From Serpula lacrymans var. lacrymans S7.9 (lineage: Eukaryota > Basidiomycota > Agaricomycetes > Boletales > Serpulaceae), in NCBI RefSeq assembly GCF_000218685.1, contig NW_006763307.1, forward strand, positions 470,507 to 534,506: 64,000 nucleotides of DNA, read 5' to 3'. This document shows positions 10,617 to 20,792 of this stretch, piece by piece. The notes beneath the pieces were generated by a model. It saw only the letters and a program-made list of their open reading frames with translations. It was not told where the DNA came from and made no database searches. Position 1 is the stretch's first letter. Each line of letters starts with the position of its first letter. A program made the translations under genes and the position numbers.

Positions 10617-11946
10617 TAGTGTAGATCCTTGGTATACCATTTACTTCCTGCAAAATCTAAGACCAACTATTCATGCAATGAAAGTGGTGATTGAGAGCAA
10701 TATACGGAACAAGAACTTTGTCCTGAATGGACATGGCATGTAGGGATGTGAATGGTATAATACAGTCTGCAGGAAATGCACAGTCCGCTTGCAAAGAGCA
10801 ACACAACAAGGGTAAGGCAGCCTTGTGTTTGTTGGAGAGCGAATTGCAGCATTGACTGGGAGAGTGTGTCGCTGCCGTTGTTGATGATGAGAACTGTTGT
10901 TAGAAAACCACACACAAAAACAAACCAACACACAATCCTCCCAGATTCCACGGAACTTGTTTATGGGCTTTGCCTCCTAGAACAGTGGGTGCTCTGGTTG
11001 TTCGTGGGGTGGTATGTATGAAGATCCTTCAAATTAAAACCCAGAGGTGTATGAGTGTGGGTTTTGAGGAGGAGGGATAGTTGAATTGATAGAAGGATAG
11101 GGGCTTTGTGACGAGTATAGACGAGCACTACCTTGCTAATCGTAGCACAAGGTAGGTTTGAGAACGACAATATGACGAGGTTCCCAGTGATAGCAGGCTC
11201 CTGACGCACAAACTGTAGTGCTCAGAAGGACTCTAATCGAAAGGGATGACAATGACTTCAAAAGTGGGAAGTGACAATGACAGCAGTTGACAGTGGTAGA
11301 AGTGTAAAGTGTTGTGACCACACTGGATCACAAGTAGCAGAGTAGTGAACTTGAGAGTAGAGGAGAAGTCTGGATTGGAGTTCATGTTTTTTTACAAGGT
11401 AAAATACAGGGGTTTATATAGTGAAAGAAAAGTAGGCTATGCACAGTATAGCTGTGCAAAAAGAATGAGAAAGAACATGAAGGAAGGAATGTATGCTGAC
11501 AAATCCTGCGTAGGTAGTACAGGATAAGATTGTCAAAAAAGGAAAAGAAAGAGATAGAACAATGAATGCTGTGAGTAATGTCACAGGTTTGTACAACCAT
11601 AAAGTAAAGTCCAATAGCAAAAAAAGAGCAGGAAAATCATGATGTCATGGGAAGATGCAGTAAAAAAAGGGCAAGGCAAAACACTATCAGTATCAACACA
11701 GTTCCTTTATTGTCAGTCAGGCATTCTAAAAAAATATGTGTCCATAAAAATGATTCAAAAATCAAAAATAATCGCACTGTAAATGAATGTTCTGCTGAAG
11801 AAAAAGAAACTGGAGCCACCGGTCCACCACCTAGTCCAAATCCAACAGTTCCATGGCCTTACCAATGGACTGGTTGTGTTGGACCACCTGATCAAACGAG
11901 GGAGGGAGAGGAGTAGTTCCAATTTGGAACAAGTGAGTCCCAGGCA
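10617..11946. other. No supportable gene; possible old LTR/UTR
   Basis: Frames up to about 95 codons overlap on both strands, without domains. On the minus strand CACTATATAAACCCC near 11409-11425 resembles a TATA box, and the region on its downstream side (toward 10640) lacks coding sequence, as a leader or LTR would. A plus frame (11647-11916) with a Pro-rich end is possible but unsupported. Confidence 0.4.
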
Positions 11947-11951
11947 GCGTG

Positions 11952-12580
11952 TGTGAGGAATCGATTTTTCTTATCGCATTCCCGTCATGTCGTGGTTAGC
12001 AGACTCAATCCCCGTCACTCCTCTTGCTCTTGGACTAGAGATTACAGCAGGTGTCTTATTACTTTTATCATTTTTCTTCTTATTCTCTCTTCACACTCAC
12101 GTTCTATCGTACCTACAACGAGGTAGACTCGTTGTCGACCCTCGAGAAGATATCCAGATGACATAGTCACGATCCAGTGCTATGTCTGGGGATACTTCGG
12201 AGGAATATTGATAAGCGAAGAAGGTTGTGAGTCAGCGCCTTCTCCTGGGCTTACTGATACAGCCAATCGTACATCCCTTACCAATACGCTTTCTTATACG
12301 ATTAGTAAAGACGATAGATCGGACCACTTTCTTCCTTTTATTCTTATTGGTTAGCTAGCTGGTCAGACCACTTTCTCAGTACTTCCCTTTCTCGGTCTGA
12401 CCATCGTCGTTCACTATATAGAGAAGTACATACTTGATGTATTGTTCTCCAGTTCAATATTAGTTTGGATTTGCGCTCTTACCGATACTCTTCATTCTCA
12501 TACTCTGATTCACCGCCTTCAAGGAAGGACTTGACCAGACATTGGGCTTTGTTATATAGCTTCGTATTTGTTGCCTGACA
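11952..12580 (+). mobile_element. Solo LTR, family B, copy 1
   Basis: It begins TGTGAGGAATCG and ends TTGCCTGACA, with the 5-base duplication GCGTG on both sides (11947-11951 and 12581-12585). The 629 bp match the reverse complement of 22594-23220 almost throughout. It contains TATATAGAGAAGTAC near 12415-12430, a likely promoter, and a long direct-reading pyrimidine-rich 5' part. No internal region is present. The sense direction relative to a parent element is not known; the strand given is arbitrary. Confidence 0.88.
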
Positions 12581-12585
12581 GCGTG

Positions 12586-13782
12586 TGGTAGGTGTAGCTG
12601 TAGCGAAGACGATGGACAAAAGATAAGTGTACCCAAGTGAATGGGACAGCGATGAACATGGGCGACGCAAGGGGATGAACCTTCTCCAGCTCAAAAACTA
12701 CCCACCCACGCTCCAACCAGGCAAGACAAGCGACCAATGTTTTGATAGTATATGATGGCAGATCAACGTCATGAAGATGGACCTGTTGCCCTATTTGGAC
12801 CGGCCGCCGGGGCTTTGCTGATATCAGCAGTGGCACGTGGTAGTCAACGGATCGGCGATGGAAGCGGATAGGAAGTGGTGACATCAGAAATGGTGGGGGT
12901 GCAAATAAGATGAGGAGGAGGAGGGTGGAGGTGACGGAAAAGTGGATTAGAATGGGGATCCAGAAATGACCGTCAGGTGAGAATAAAAAGGAGAGGAAGG
13001 GGCCCATGGTGGGGCTAGGCAAAGGAAGGGGAGTAAGGGAAACGACAAAAGCGAGGGCGCAATGCAATGTGTAGCCAGTGGCGACGCGAAAATTTGCCGA
13101 AATGCCGAAATGCGGAAAGTACCGGATGGAAAAGCAAAGGTGAGCGTGACTGGATTGCCTAATAGAGGTGGTGCTGATCAGCCACAAGTTCAAAAGGGCA
13201 ATATTAATTACTATTCCACGTGGCACTGTGCCTGTGTGGCGCAAAGGCGAGTCTTTTTGAATATTCGCTTCGTTATTGACACCTGTCCATGCTACCAATC
13301 AACTTTGGTGCATGACACTGTGCATCGTGCGCAGTGTGGTGGTAGGAGGCAGGGCCCTGGGACCCTCGTCACGTCAGAGTGTTCGAAGTCCTGTTACTGT
13401 AATGGGAAGTCAGAATAATATATGAACCGTGACTGTCCGGCTTTCCATAAGAAATTGTCAAACTATTTAAGCCAGCTTCTTGTATGCAACACCTGTGTTT
13501 GTACGTACCATCTCGGCAGTAAGAATGTTTCTCGTTTCTTCTTGCAAGAAGCTCGTAGGCCAGTTTGACAATGAGCCCAAGCGCCTGACAAGAATTACAT
13601 GTTATCATAAAGCATATTCAACGCCTTTTCGCTACACAGGTGAGTAGCCCAATGTCAAATCAAGCTGCATGACTGGCTATTTTCATGGAGAAGAGACTGA
13701 ATCTTATTCTGAAAGATGTTCTTCAAGAATGTGAGGGCCTTCCCGATTTGCATTGTGGTATGATATTGGATATAATAAATCT
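12586..13782. other. No supportable gene
   Basis: A 248-codon minus frame (12552-13298) is open but runs through the end of the solo LTR, is biased in composition (Pro/Leu/Ser from G/A-rich plus-strand DNA) and shows no domain. I treat it as chance. The segment 12900-13080 is strongly purine-rich on plus. Confidence 0.45.
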
Positions 13783-13874
13783 AAGTGAAGCTCAGCCGCT
13801 GCCTAAAAGGCTATAGAAACAACTTTATTATTTATCTAAGTGAAGCTATCTAAGTGAAGCTACAATAGATGTTA
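13783..13874. repeat. Repeat X, left fragment at the insertion site of the TIR element
   Basis: CTAAGTGAAGCTCAGCCGCTGC through CTACAATAGATGTTA matches 6231-6310 of the uninterrupted copy, with an extra internal repeat of CTAAGTGAAGCTAT. It stops exactly at TA (13873-13874), where the terminal inverted repeat begins. Confidence 0.8.
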
Positions 13875-13900
13875 CATCAGTAAAAGTCAAAGTTACTTTG
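13875..13900 (+). repeat. Left terminal inverted repeat of the Plavaka-type element
   Basis: The first 14 bases, CATCAGTAAAAGTC, are identical to the inverted right end; after a 4-base mismatch block both continue TTACTTT. It is preceded by the TA duplication. Confidence 0.85.
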
Positions 13901-15787
13901 GTCGTTTTAGACAGCTTAATGTTACTTTTAAGCTAGATCAAGCTGACAAAGGTGACAAAGTCAACCTAAGATCAAACTTGCTCGACTTCAAGGTCTACTA
14001 AGGTACCCAGAAAAGTATCAAGTTTCATAAGAGAAATCAACATATTTGATTACAACAAAAGTAAAACCAAGTGCCTGCTAAGACAAAAACTAAGTGTAAT
14101 AAAATTTACAAGGCAAAAATAAGAGATCAGGAAGCTATTCCGAAAGCATGGTGATCAATAAATTTATTGACATAGTAGGCATGGAAAGCATCAAGGGAAT
14201 TGGAAAAGGAAAGTTCTCTGGGCATGAAACAATCACCATAAATTGGGAGTAAATGAGCAGCCTGCAAAATGCAATCAACATGTATAATTTTGAGGGCTGG
14301 ATAGCCTTCTTCATTGACGTCTGGTTGAACCATCCATAAGCCAGTCAGTTCATCTGGGTGATCAGCAATGTGTGAGAACCACTGAATCAGTGCGCATGGA
14401 TAAAATATCCCATCATATACAAAAGAAAAAAAAAGGTGAACTCGAACAACATCAAGTCCTTGCATTGCAAGAGCAGTGGGGTCATGTTCAACAAACACAC
14501 AGTCATAGCGAGAAGGACCGCCCCGCCATGACGGACACGCTTGAATTGTCTCTCGTCGCATCCCACCAATCCCACTGGGATTGCTTGGTGCATAAAAAAA
14601 TGCTACGGCGGAGTGGTGAACAGCGATTTTTGAATTGAAAAGAGGGCAGCAAGAAAGGGGAACATTGGAGCCTTCTGAATCATTCAGACTTCTGTGAAGC
14701 TGATCAAATAAAAATTGTCGGATCATTTCATGCAGTTGGGATTGGTTGATCCAAGCACTAAGCTGTTTCACCCTTTGTGGATAGCCAGACTCTGGTTCAA
14801 GGAGACATCAGTTAATGGACAAGAAGAGGCAGAAAAGAATGTACGTAGACACTTTGCAAGTTCTACATGGCTCACTACACCCACATCAGAAACAGGTCCA
14901 CTTTCCTCATCAGCGTCATCAAAGTGATTTGCTTCATTGTTGTGTTGAGATGAAATACGATTGGCGGCTTGATTGTGGTCATCCGGCATCCCCACCATAT
15001 CATGATTATCAACTAGATAACGGATGAGTAAATAGTTAAAGGACAGCTGGAATAGACTATGTTACATACCTAATATAGTGTTTGCATAATTGAGAATATG
15101 GTCAGAAAGCATCCCCCAGTCTGTGAAATCAACTCGGGCCGCTGCTAATTTGTTGAGTCTTTGATTGACGAGTAACATCTGGCCAAGCGCCTCAAAACGG
15201 CTTGAACAATGCCATGGCTCCTTGACTGCTTTGATATGCTTTGACTCTGTGATTGAGGAACATAGGCCATTTGGAGAGCCAAATATTCTGATTAGCATGA
15301 GATAATGTACCAGAGAATGTTGGCGGGGGAGAGAAAAGCCATTTTGCCGAACACCAACATTCTGGAAGATAATATGGTACCGATGGAATCTTGATAGGAC
15401 ATCTTGTACAAGCACAAGGGTGTCTTCATCATGTGAATCACACCATACAAAATAGCAAAATTCAAGAAAAGCCTGAAATGTTCTGACTACGTCAGGTGGT
15501 ACATGTAGTTGAGTTCAGTATACTATAGTTCAGTAGTAAAAAGAAACATAAAAACCTTCATTAAAGCCTTGGAATCATCTCCAGTCCACTGCTTAAACCC
15601 ACGACCTTGAGGAAATCGTCAGAGGCCTGGAAATAATGGTGCAGCAGAGATACTGAACAGATTGTCAGAGCCTGATATATAAAAATGAGATACTAATTAA
15701 TACATACTGAACATCTATGTCATCCATTATTTCATCTGCTTGTTTTCTCCCATGGGTTTTGACTAACTATTCTTCCACCCATGATAC

Positions 15788-16066
15788 TGTTCAATTGAGA
15801 ACTTCTGGGAAGTGTCTAGCCACTTGCTGAGAGCTAACAGGGACAGAACTAGAGTCCAGTATGAGTAACTAAAGAATAGGAATACTGGACTCTGCAATAC
15901 TAGTCCGAAGTTTTGTAAACAAAGGTAAACAAATCAGCCACAAAGGCGAAATTATAGAATGCTCAGTGAATACTGAATAATACAGCAAAAAAAATAAAGA
16001 GGAAAGTGATTTAGAAAGAAGGGAAAATAGATAGCACAACTAGGTGCAGAATCACCAAAACTAACA
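15788..16066 (-). repeat. Copia 3' LTR
   Basis: In the element's direction it starts TGTTAGTTTTGG (right after the purine tract GGGGGGAG at about 16067-16074) and ends CTCAATTGAACA. It contains an inverted pair AGTCCAGTAT/ATACTGGACT near 15854-15892. Length 279 bp, against 228 bp for the other end. A second purine run, ATCAGGGGGGAG, lies about 40 bp upstream and encodes the last residues of pol. Confidence 0.75.
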
Positions 16067-16095
16067 CTCCCCCCTGATGCTGCACCTCCCAAGCA

Positions 16096-19000
16096 TTAGC
16101 TCCCCCCTGATCTAACAAGTCCCATTATCTGTCTGAACATGTCAACTTTAGGCTTAGCCAGAGCCTTGGTCAACAAATCAGCAGGCATTTCAGCAGTGGG
16201 CACAAAGGTGGGAGCAATTTGGCCAGAGCCAACAATATCTTTCAACCAATGCCAGCGTAAATCAAGGTGCTTCATTCGACCATGGTGTTCAGGATTCTTG
16301 GACACAGAGATGGCAGATTGGTTGTCAATGTGAAGGGTGGAAGGAGAGGTGATAGGACAGCCTATTTTCTTCAGCAGATTTCGCATTCAGCAGATCTCCT
16401 TGCCAGCTTCAACAGCAGCAATATATTCTGCCTCAATGGTGGAAAGAGCAACAATGCTTTGAAGTTTGGAACTCCAAGAGACAGCACCAGATCCAATCTT
16501 GACAAGGTAAGCACCAGTAGAACGTCCAGAGTCCTTGTCACCACCATGATCAGCATCAGAGAAAGTGGTGAAGAGTTCAGTGGAATTAGGATCAGGGCCA
16601 AGGACAAGTGAGTGATTGAGGGTGCCTTGCAAGTAGCGGAATAAGTGCTTGACAGCACCCCAGTGAGTGGGCCCAGGATTGGAATTGAATCTGGCAAGAA
16701 CTCCAACAGTATAGGTAATGTCAGGACGAGTGGTGGTGGCCAAATGCATCAGAGCACCAACAGCAGCAAGATAGGGAATGTCCTTTATCAGTTGCACTTC
16801 TTCTGGTGTCTTGGGAGACATATCCTTGGTGAGGCGTGAACCGGGGTCCATTGGAGTGGACACAGGCTTGCAGTCCTTCATGCCAAAGCGCTCCAGAATG
16901 TCCAGAGTGTACTGATGTTGGGAGAGGGAGATGGTGCGATTGCTGAGGTCTCTGGTGATGGAAATGCCAAGTAGGTAGGAAGTAGGGCCAAGATCACGAA
17001 GTTTGAAGTGCTGAGAGAGGTCCTTGACAGCTTGGTCAAGTGCAGAATTGGATGTGGATGCCAGTGTCATGTCATCAACAAAGACAGGTAGAATAATGCG
17101 CACTCCACCTCTATTAAACACATAGATGGCAGAGTCAGAGTAAGTGCGATTAAATCCGAGTTTTTCAAGCACAATGTGCATCTTCTGGTTCCACATCCTG
17201 CCTCCTTGCTTGGTCCCATAAATGGCCTTGTTGAGTTGGCAGACCAGATTACGACCACCTTGATGGAATCCCTCTGGTTGCTGCATGTAGACCTTTACAT
17301 CCATGACACCATTGAGAAATGCATGAGAGATGTCAATGGAGAGCAAATGGAGGTTGTGGATGGCAGCAATTGCAAGGATAACTCTGATAGATGAGATGCG
17401 AACAGTGGGTGTAAATAGAGGTTGTGGATGGCAGCAATTGCAAGGATAACTCTGATAGATGAGATGCGAACAGTGGGTGCAAATATTTCAAGGAAGTCAA
17501 AGCCAGGGCGCTGGTTGTAACCTTTAGCCACATATCTGGCCTTGTAGCGCTCAATGGAGCCATCGGAGTTGTGCTTGATCTTAAAGACCCACTTGCCACC
17601 AATTGCCTTTTCTCCAGGAGGTAGTTCCACAAGTGACCAAGTTCCATTGTGCTCATGAGCTTGGAGCTCTTCCATGGCTGCTTCTCTCCATTTATCTGCA
17701 TCAGGACGCTTCATTGCATCTGCAAATGACCTAGGCTCAGCAGAGTCTCCAAAGTGTGCCACTTCATCATCAACTGCCTCAGAATCACTACTCTCACCGT
17801 TATCACTCTCAATGGCAGGAGTAGGTTGTCTGTGTTGAAGCCACCATGGTCTAGGTGGTCTCCTAGCCCTTGCAGGGCGTCTCAGTGCAATAGGCAAGTC
17901 AGGAGAAGGTGAGCGATGAGGAGGGTGATCTGGAAGCTCAAGAGGTTGATTCACAGGTGGTTTTGCATCAAGGTCCAAATCAGGCCCATCATCAGGCAAG
18001 TGCTGAGGTTGCTGAGGTTGCTGAAGTACAGCTGGTGGGTCAATATCTCCCCCTGGACCTGGTGCAGGGACATCCTCATCCAGGCCCAAAGGCATGGGAA
18101 GTGAAGGTGGCAAATGTGGAGTAGGAATGGCAGTGGTAGAAGTCTTTTTCAAGCCAGGGAAGTAGCGCTCATCAAAATCAGCTCTTTCAGAGATAATGGT
18201 GTGTTTGGTGGTAGGATTGTAGAATTTCCAACCCTTGTACCCAGCAGGGTAACCAATGAACACACATTTCTCCATGTGAGAGCCAAAAACACCTCTCTTA
18301 TCCTTTTGCACATGCACATAAGCAGTGCACCCCCAAACACGAAGGTGTGACATGTCTGGTTTATGTCCATGCCACAATTGATAAGGAGTAGCATTGACCA
18401 CTGCATCAGTGGGACACCTATTCCAGACATGCACCAAGGCACCTAGGCATTCACCCCAGAAGATATTAGGCAATCCAGACTCTGAAAGCATGGTAGTGAT
18501 TCTTTCAGAGAGAAGCCTGTTTGCTCTTTCTGCAACTCCATTCTGCTGAGGCCTATTCCGGGTGGTATGCTGTCTGACAATGCCATGATCATCTGTGAAT
18601 TGCTCAAACTCCTTGGAGATGTACTCTCCCCCTTTGTCATCGCGCAGAGCCTTGATTTTTCGCTCTAATTGAGTCTCAGCATAAGCCTTGAAACTCTTGA
18701 AAGCATTAAAGACATCTGACTTGGCCTTCAAAGGGACAACAACACAAAATCGAGTGTAATCATCGATGAAGGTGACCCAATATCGATACCCAGAGAATGA
18801 AGGGGAGGAGACTTGGTGTACATCAGAGTGGATGAGGTCTAGAGGGTGAGCAGAGCGATGAGAAGATGAAGGGAATGGGTTGGCAGACATTTTTCCAGAC
18901 AGACATGGTTCACAGATAGGATCAGGAGTAGATTTAGACTCAAGTGTCATTCCAGTAACAAGGTTTTCTTGTGTCAATTTCTTGACATCAGCATAGTGGT

Positions 19001-19748
19001 GGTGAGCCAATCTTCAATGCCAAAGGTTTAAGTCAAGTGGAATTGTTGCAGAAAAGTGTCCCAATTCAACACAAGAAACAGTGGATCCATCAAAGAATGC
19101 AGCATTATTGTTGTTGATGGTTGCAGTGAATAAGAGAGTGTTGCCATGTATGAAGGACATAAATTGAGATGAAATGATGACTTTAAAACCACTTTGACGA
19201 GTTAAGTACAAAACTGAGAGGAGATTATTTCGAAGATCTGGTACATGCAGCACTCTGGAGAATTCTACAGCCCTTGATTCCTTGCCATTGATGATAGGGT
19301 TAAACACCACAGTACCAATACCAGCTGAATAAACAACAGTATGATCTGCTAGCTTTATGGGAACACGATATGGTGCATAATTGCGAATCCAGTGACGATG
19401 AGGTGTCATATGAGAAGTGGCACCTGTGTCTGCATTCCAATCAATGTTGGCATCAAGCTGGAGAGGGCAGTGTAAGTCAGAGGGATGAATAGAGTGGAGG
19501 CTTGCATTTCTAGCCGACTCTGCAACCACAGTAGAAAAATGGTATTTTGCACCAGATATGGCAGATTGATTACAATGATGGCAGTTAGGAGATGAGCAAG
19601 AACAATGAGTAGGAGCAGAATATGAATGAGGAGTACATTTAGTTTTATCCATGGTGTGGAAATGAGCTGGCGAAGCAGTGGAGGTGGATAATGGAGAAGG
19701 TCCAAAAAGTGCACAGAAAGGTCCAAAGGGTCCAAAAGAGCGGTCCAA
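16096..19748 (-). pseudogene. Copia PR-IN-RT-RNaseH polyprotein, three breaks
   Basis: Reading leftward: a Cys/His-rich start (HCSCSSPNCHHCNQ) that may be the zinc knuckle's remains; protease with NADTGATSHM; the pre-integrase segment ending DLNLWH; integrase with CEPCLSGK zinc ligands, then HSDVHQVSSPS, DYTRFCVVVPL and the DDE segment to GVAERANRLL; a Pro-rich linker; RT from LPPGEKAIGGKWVFKIK through LSIDISHAFLNG and YLVFVDDMTL-like FVDDM (catalytic Asp pair); RNase H with FSDADHGG, LSTIEAEYIAA and HIDNQSAISVSKNP. Breaks: TGA at 19014-19016 where Arg follows WH (CGA to TGA fits); a 68-bp tandem duplication at 17351-17486 that shifts the RT frame; TGA at 16387-16389 where Trp is expected after GKEIC. 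No Gag domain is found upstream. The product would have copied and integrated the element. Confidence 0.88.
17351..17486. repeat. 68-bp tandem duplication inside the Copia RT frame
   Basis: 17351-17418 is repeated at 17419-17486 with about two base differences (GTGTAAATAG versus GTGCAAATAT at the ends). 68 is not a multiple of three, so it breaks the reading frame between VRISSIRVILAIAAIHNL and LSIDISHAFLNG. Confidence 0.9.
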
Positions 19749-20551
19749 AAGCGGTCCAGGAGGGTGCTAAGGCCTCCTAGTGATACTACAGGGTTACGCC
19801 TGTGTTCCCCTTTCAATACTACACTGATATTAACAGAGAAATCGCCTCGAGACAGTGTTGGTTAAAAGGGCTTGTATATGAGTCAACAAAGTGACTTAAG
19901 CTCCCCAAACACCGCAGACTGAGAGAGGCTCTGGGAAACAGCAAACTGAGGCAATGCAGGCGAGCTTCACAGTCTATAGGCTTGTTCTATCTGATAATGG
20001 ACAGAGCAGAGAAGATTGGAGCTTTATGCAAGCACCAGATATGCCAAAAAGCGAAAATATAGGCCAAAAAAAATCGAAATTGTCACAGGGACAGATGGAG
20101 TGGATGGATTGCCCCCAAAATATAGGTGTGGGGAGCGATTATATGGTGCAATAGATAGGCCAAGTATGGCCAGAAACGAAGCACAGGGAGTGGAGGGGTA
20201 TAATAGGGGTGGAAGTGGTGATCAGAAAATGATAGGGGCTCACAGGGAGATCAAACTCAAAATCCACCACTCTGAGGAGTCTCCTAGGGTTTTCAAGGTC
20301 GTAGAAGACAATGGTAGGAGTTTGGGGACAATCAGATAAGGATTGGGTGAGATATGGCACTGATAAGGCCAAAAAAGCGTCCAAAATGAGGTTCCAAGCA
20401 ACAAAGGCTTATAGGGAGTAATCCAGATGGAATCAAAGCAAACAGAGATGATAGAGAGGGTTACCAGAGACCCAGAAGACAATTTGCAAGAGGGATAAGC
20501 AGTAGGGTGCTTGGATGATGAGGTATGAAGTCAGGAAGATGGCTAGAGCAC

Positions 20552-20564
20552 AGGGCTCATAACC
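20552..20564 (-). promoter_or_regulatory. Primer-binding site, half-tRNA(iMet) type
   Basis: Directly after the 5' LTR end (TTTTAACA) the element reads GGTTATGAGCCCT. This is complementary to the anticodon arm of initiator tRNA-Met (GGGCTCATAACC), the cleaved half-tRNA primer known for Drosophila copia and Ty5. It fixes the LTR boundary at 20565. Confidence 0.8.
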
Positions 20565-20792
20565 TGTTAAAATTGGATATTGACCAGACCAGGGATTGAA
20601 CCTGGAACCTTCTGGATACATGCCAGCTGCTCTACCAATTGAGCTATATGGTCAAGGTTATACAATGTAGGATCTTAAACATGACATGCAACCATGGACG
20701 TCTTACACAGAATAGCTGCTGCATACTGGGCTGGCTTACAAATCAGAGGTATTATCCTATGGAGTATTGGTATGTCAGAGTATATTCTAACA
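20565..20792 (-). repeat. Copia 5' LTR containing a tRNA-like unit
   Basis: In the element's direction it starts TGTTAGAATATACTC, next to the target duplication, and ends CCAATTTTAACA, next to the primer site. Length 228 bp. The last 90 bp hold a tRNA cloverleaf. I see no alignment with the 3' LTR beyond the ends. Confidence 0.72.
20581..20653 (-). tRNA. tRNA-like Pol III unit embedded in the LTR (anticodon position TGT, degenerate)
   Basis: The minus strand folds as a complete tRNA of 73 bases: acceptor GACCATA/TCTGGTC (6 of 7 pairs), D arm GCTC/GAGC with the A box TAGCTCAATTGG, anticodon arm CTGG/CCAG with loop CATGTAT, T arm CCAGG/CCTGG with the B box GGTTCAATCCC, discriminator A. A T-run (CAATTTT) 9 bases downstream would end Pol III transcription four bases before the LTR end. 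The loop has A where the universal U33 should be, so a working tRNA(Thr, UGU) is unlikely; it is better read as a tRNA-derived Pol III promoter. Alternative: a captured tRNA gene or SINE head. Confidence 0.75.

Larger units (their letters stand above)
15788..20792 (-). mobile_element. Copia retrotransposon inserted in the Plavaka transposase
   Basis: Both outer ends are TG...CA (plus strand TGTTCAATTG at 15788 and TTCTAACA at 20792). The flanking duplication is exactly GATAC (15783-15787 and 20793-20797), and removing the element rejoins the transposase frame (HLVS-WVEE). Reading leftward: 5' LTR (20792-20565), primer site, about 800 bp of non-coding leader, protease-integrase-RT-RNase H (19748-16096), polypurine tract, 3' LTR (16066-15788). 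Odd points: the LTRs do not resemble each other apart from TGTTAG...AACA ends, no Gag region is recognisable, and the polyprotein is broken in three places. It has the domain order PR-IN-RT-RH that defines Copia (Pseudoviridae-type) elements. Confidence 0.85.

Noticed and set aside
12552..13298. 248-codon minus-strand open frame
   Set aside because: It runs into the solo LTR, lies in purine-biased DNA that suppresses stops on the opposite strand, and shows no domain or splice signals.
20581..20653. Calling this a functional tRNA(Thr) gene
   Set aside because: The universally conserved U33 is replaced by A and one acceptor pair is mismatched; its place inside an LTR makes a tRNA-derived promoter more likely.
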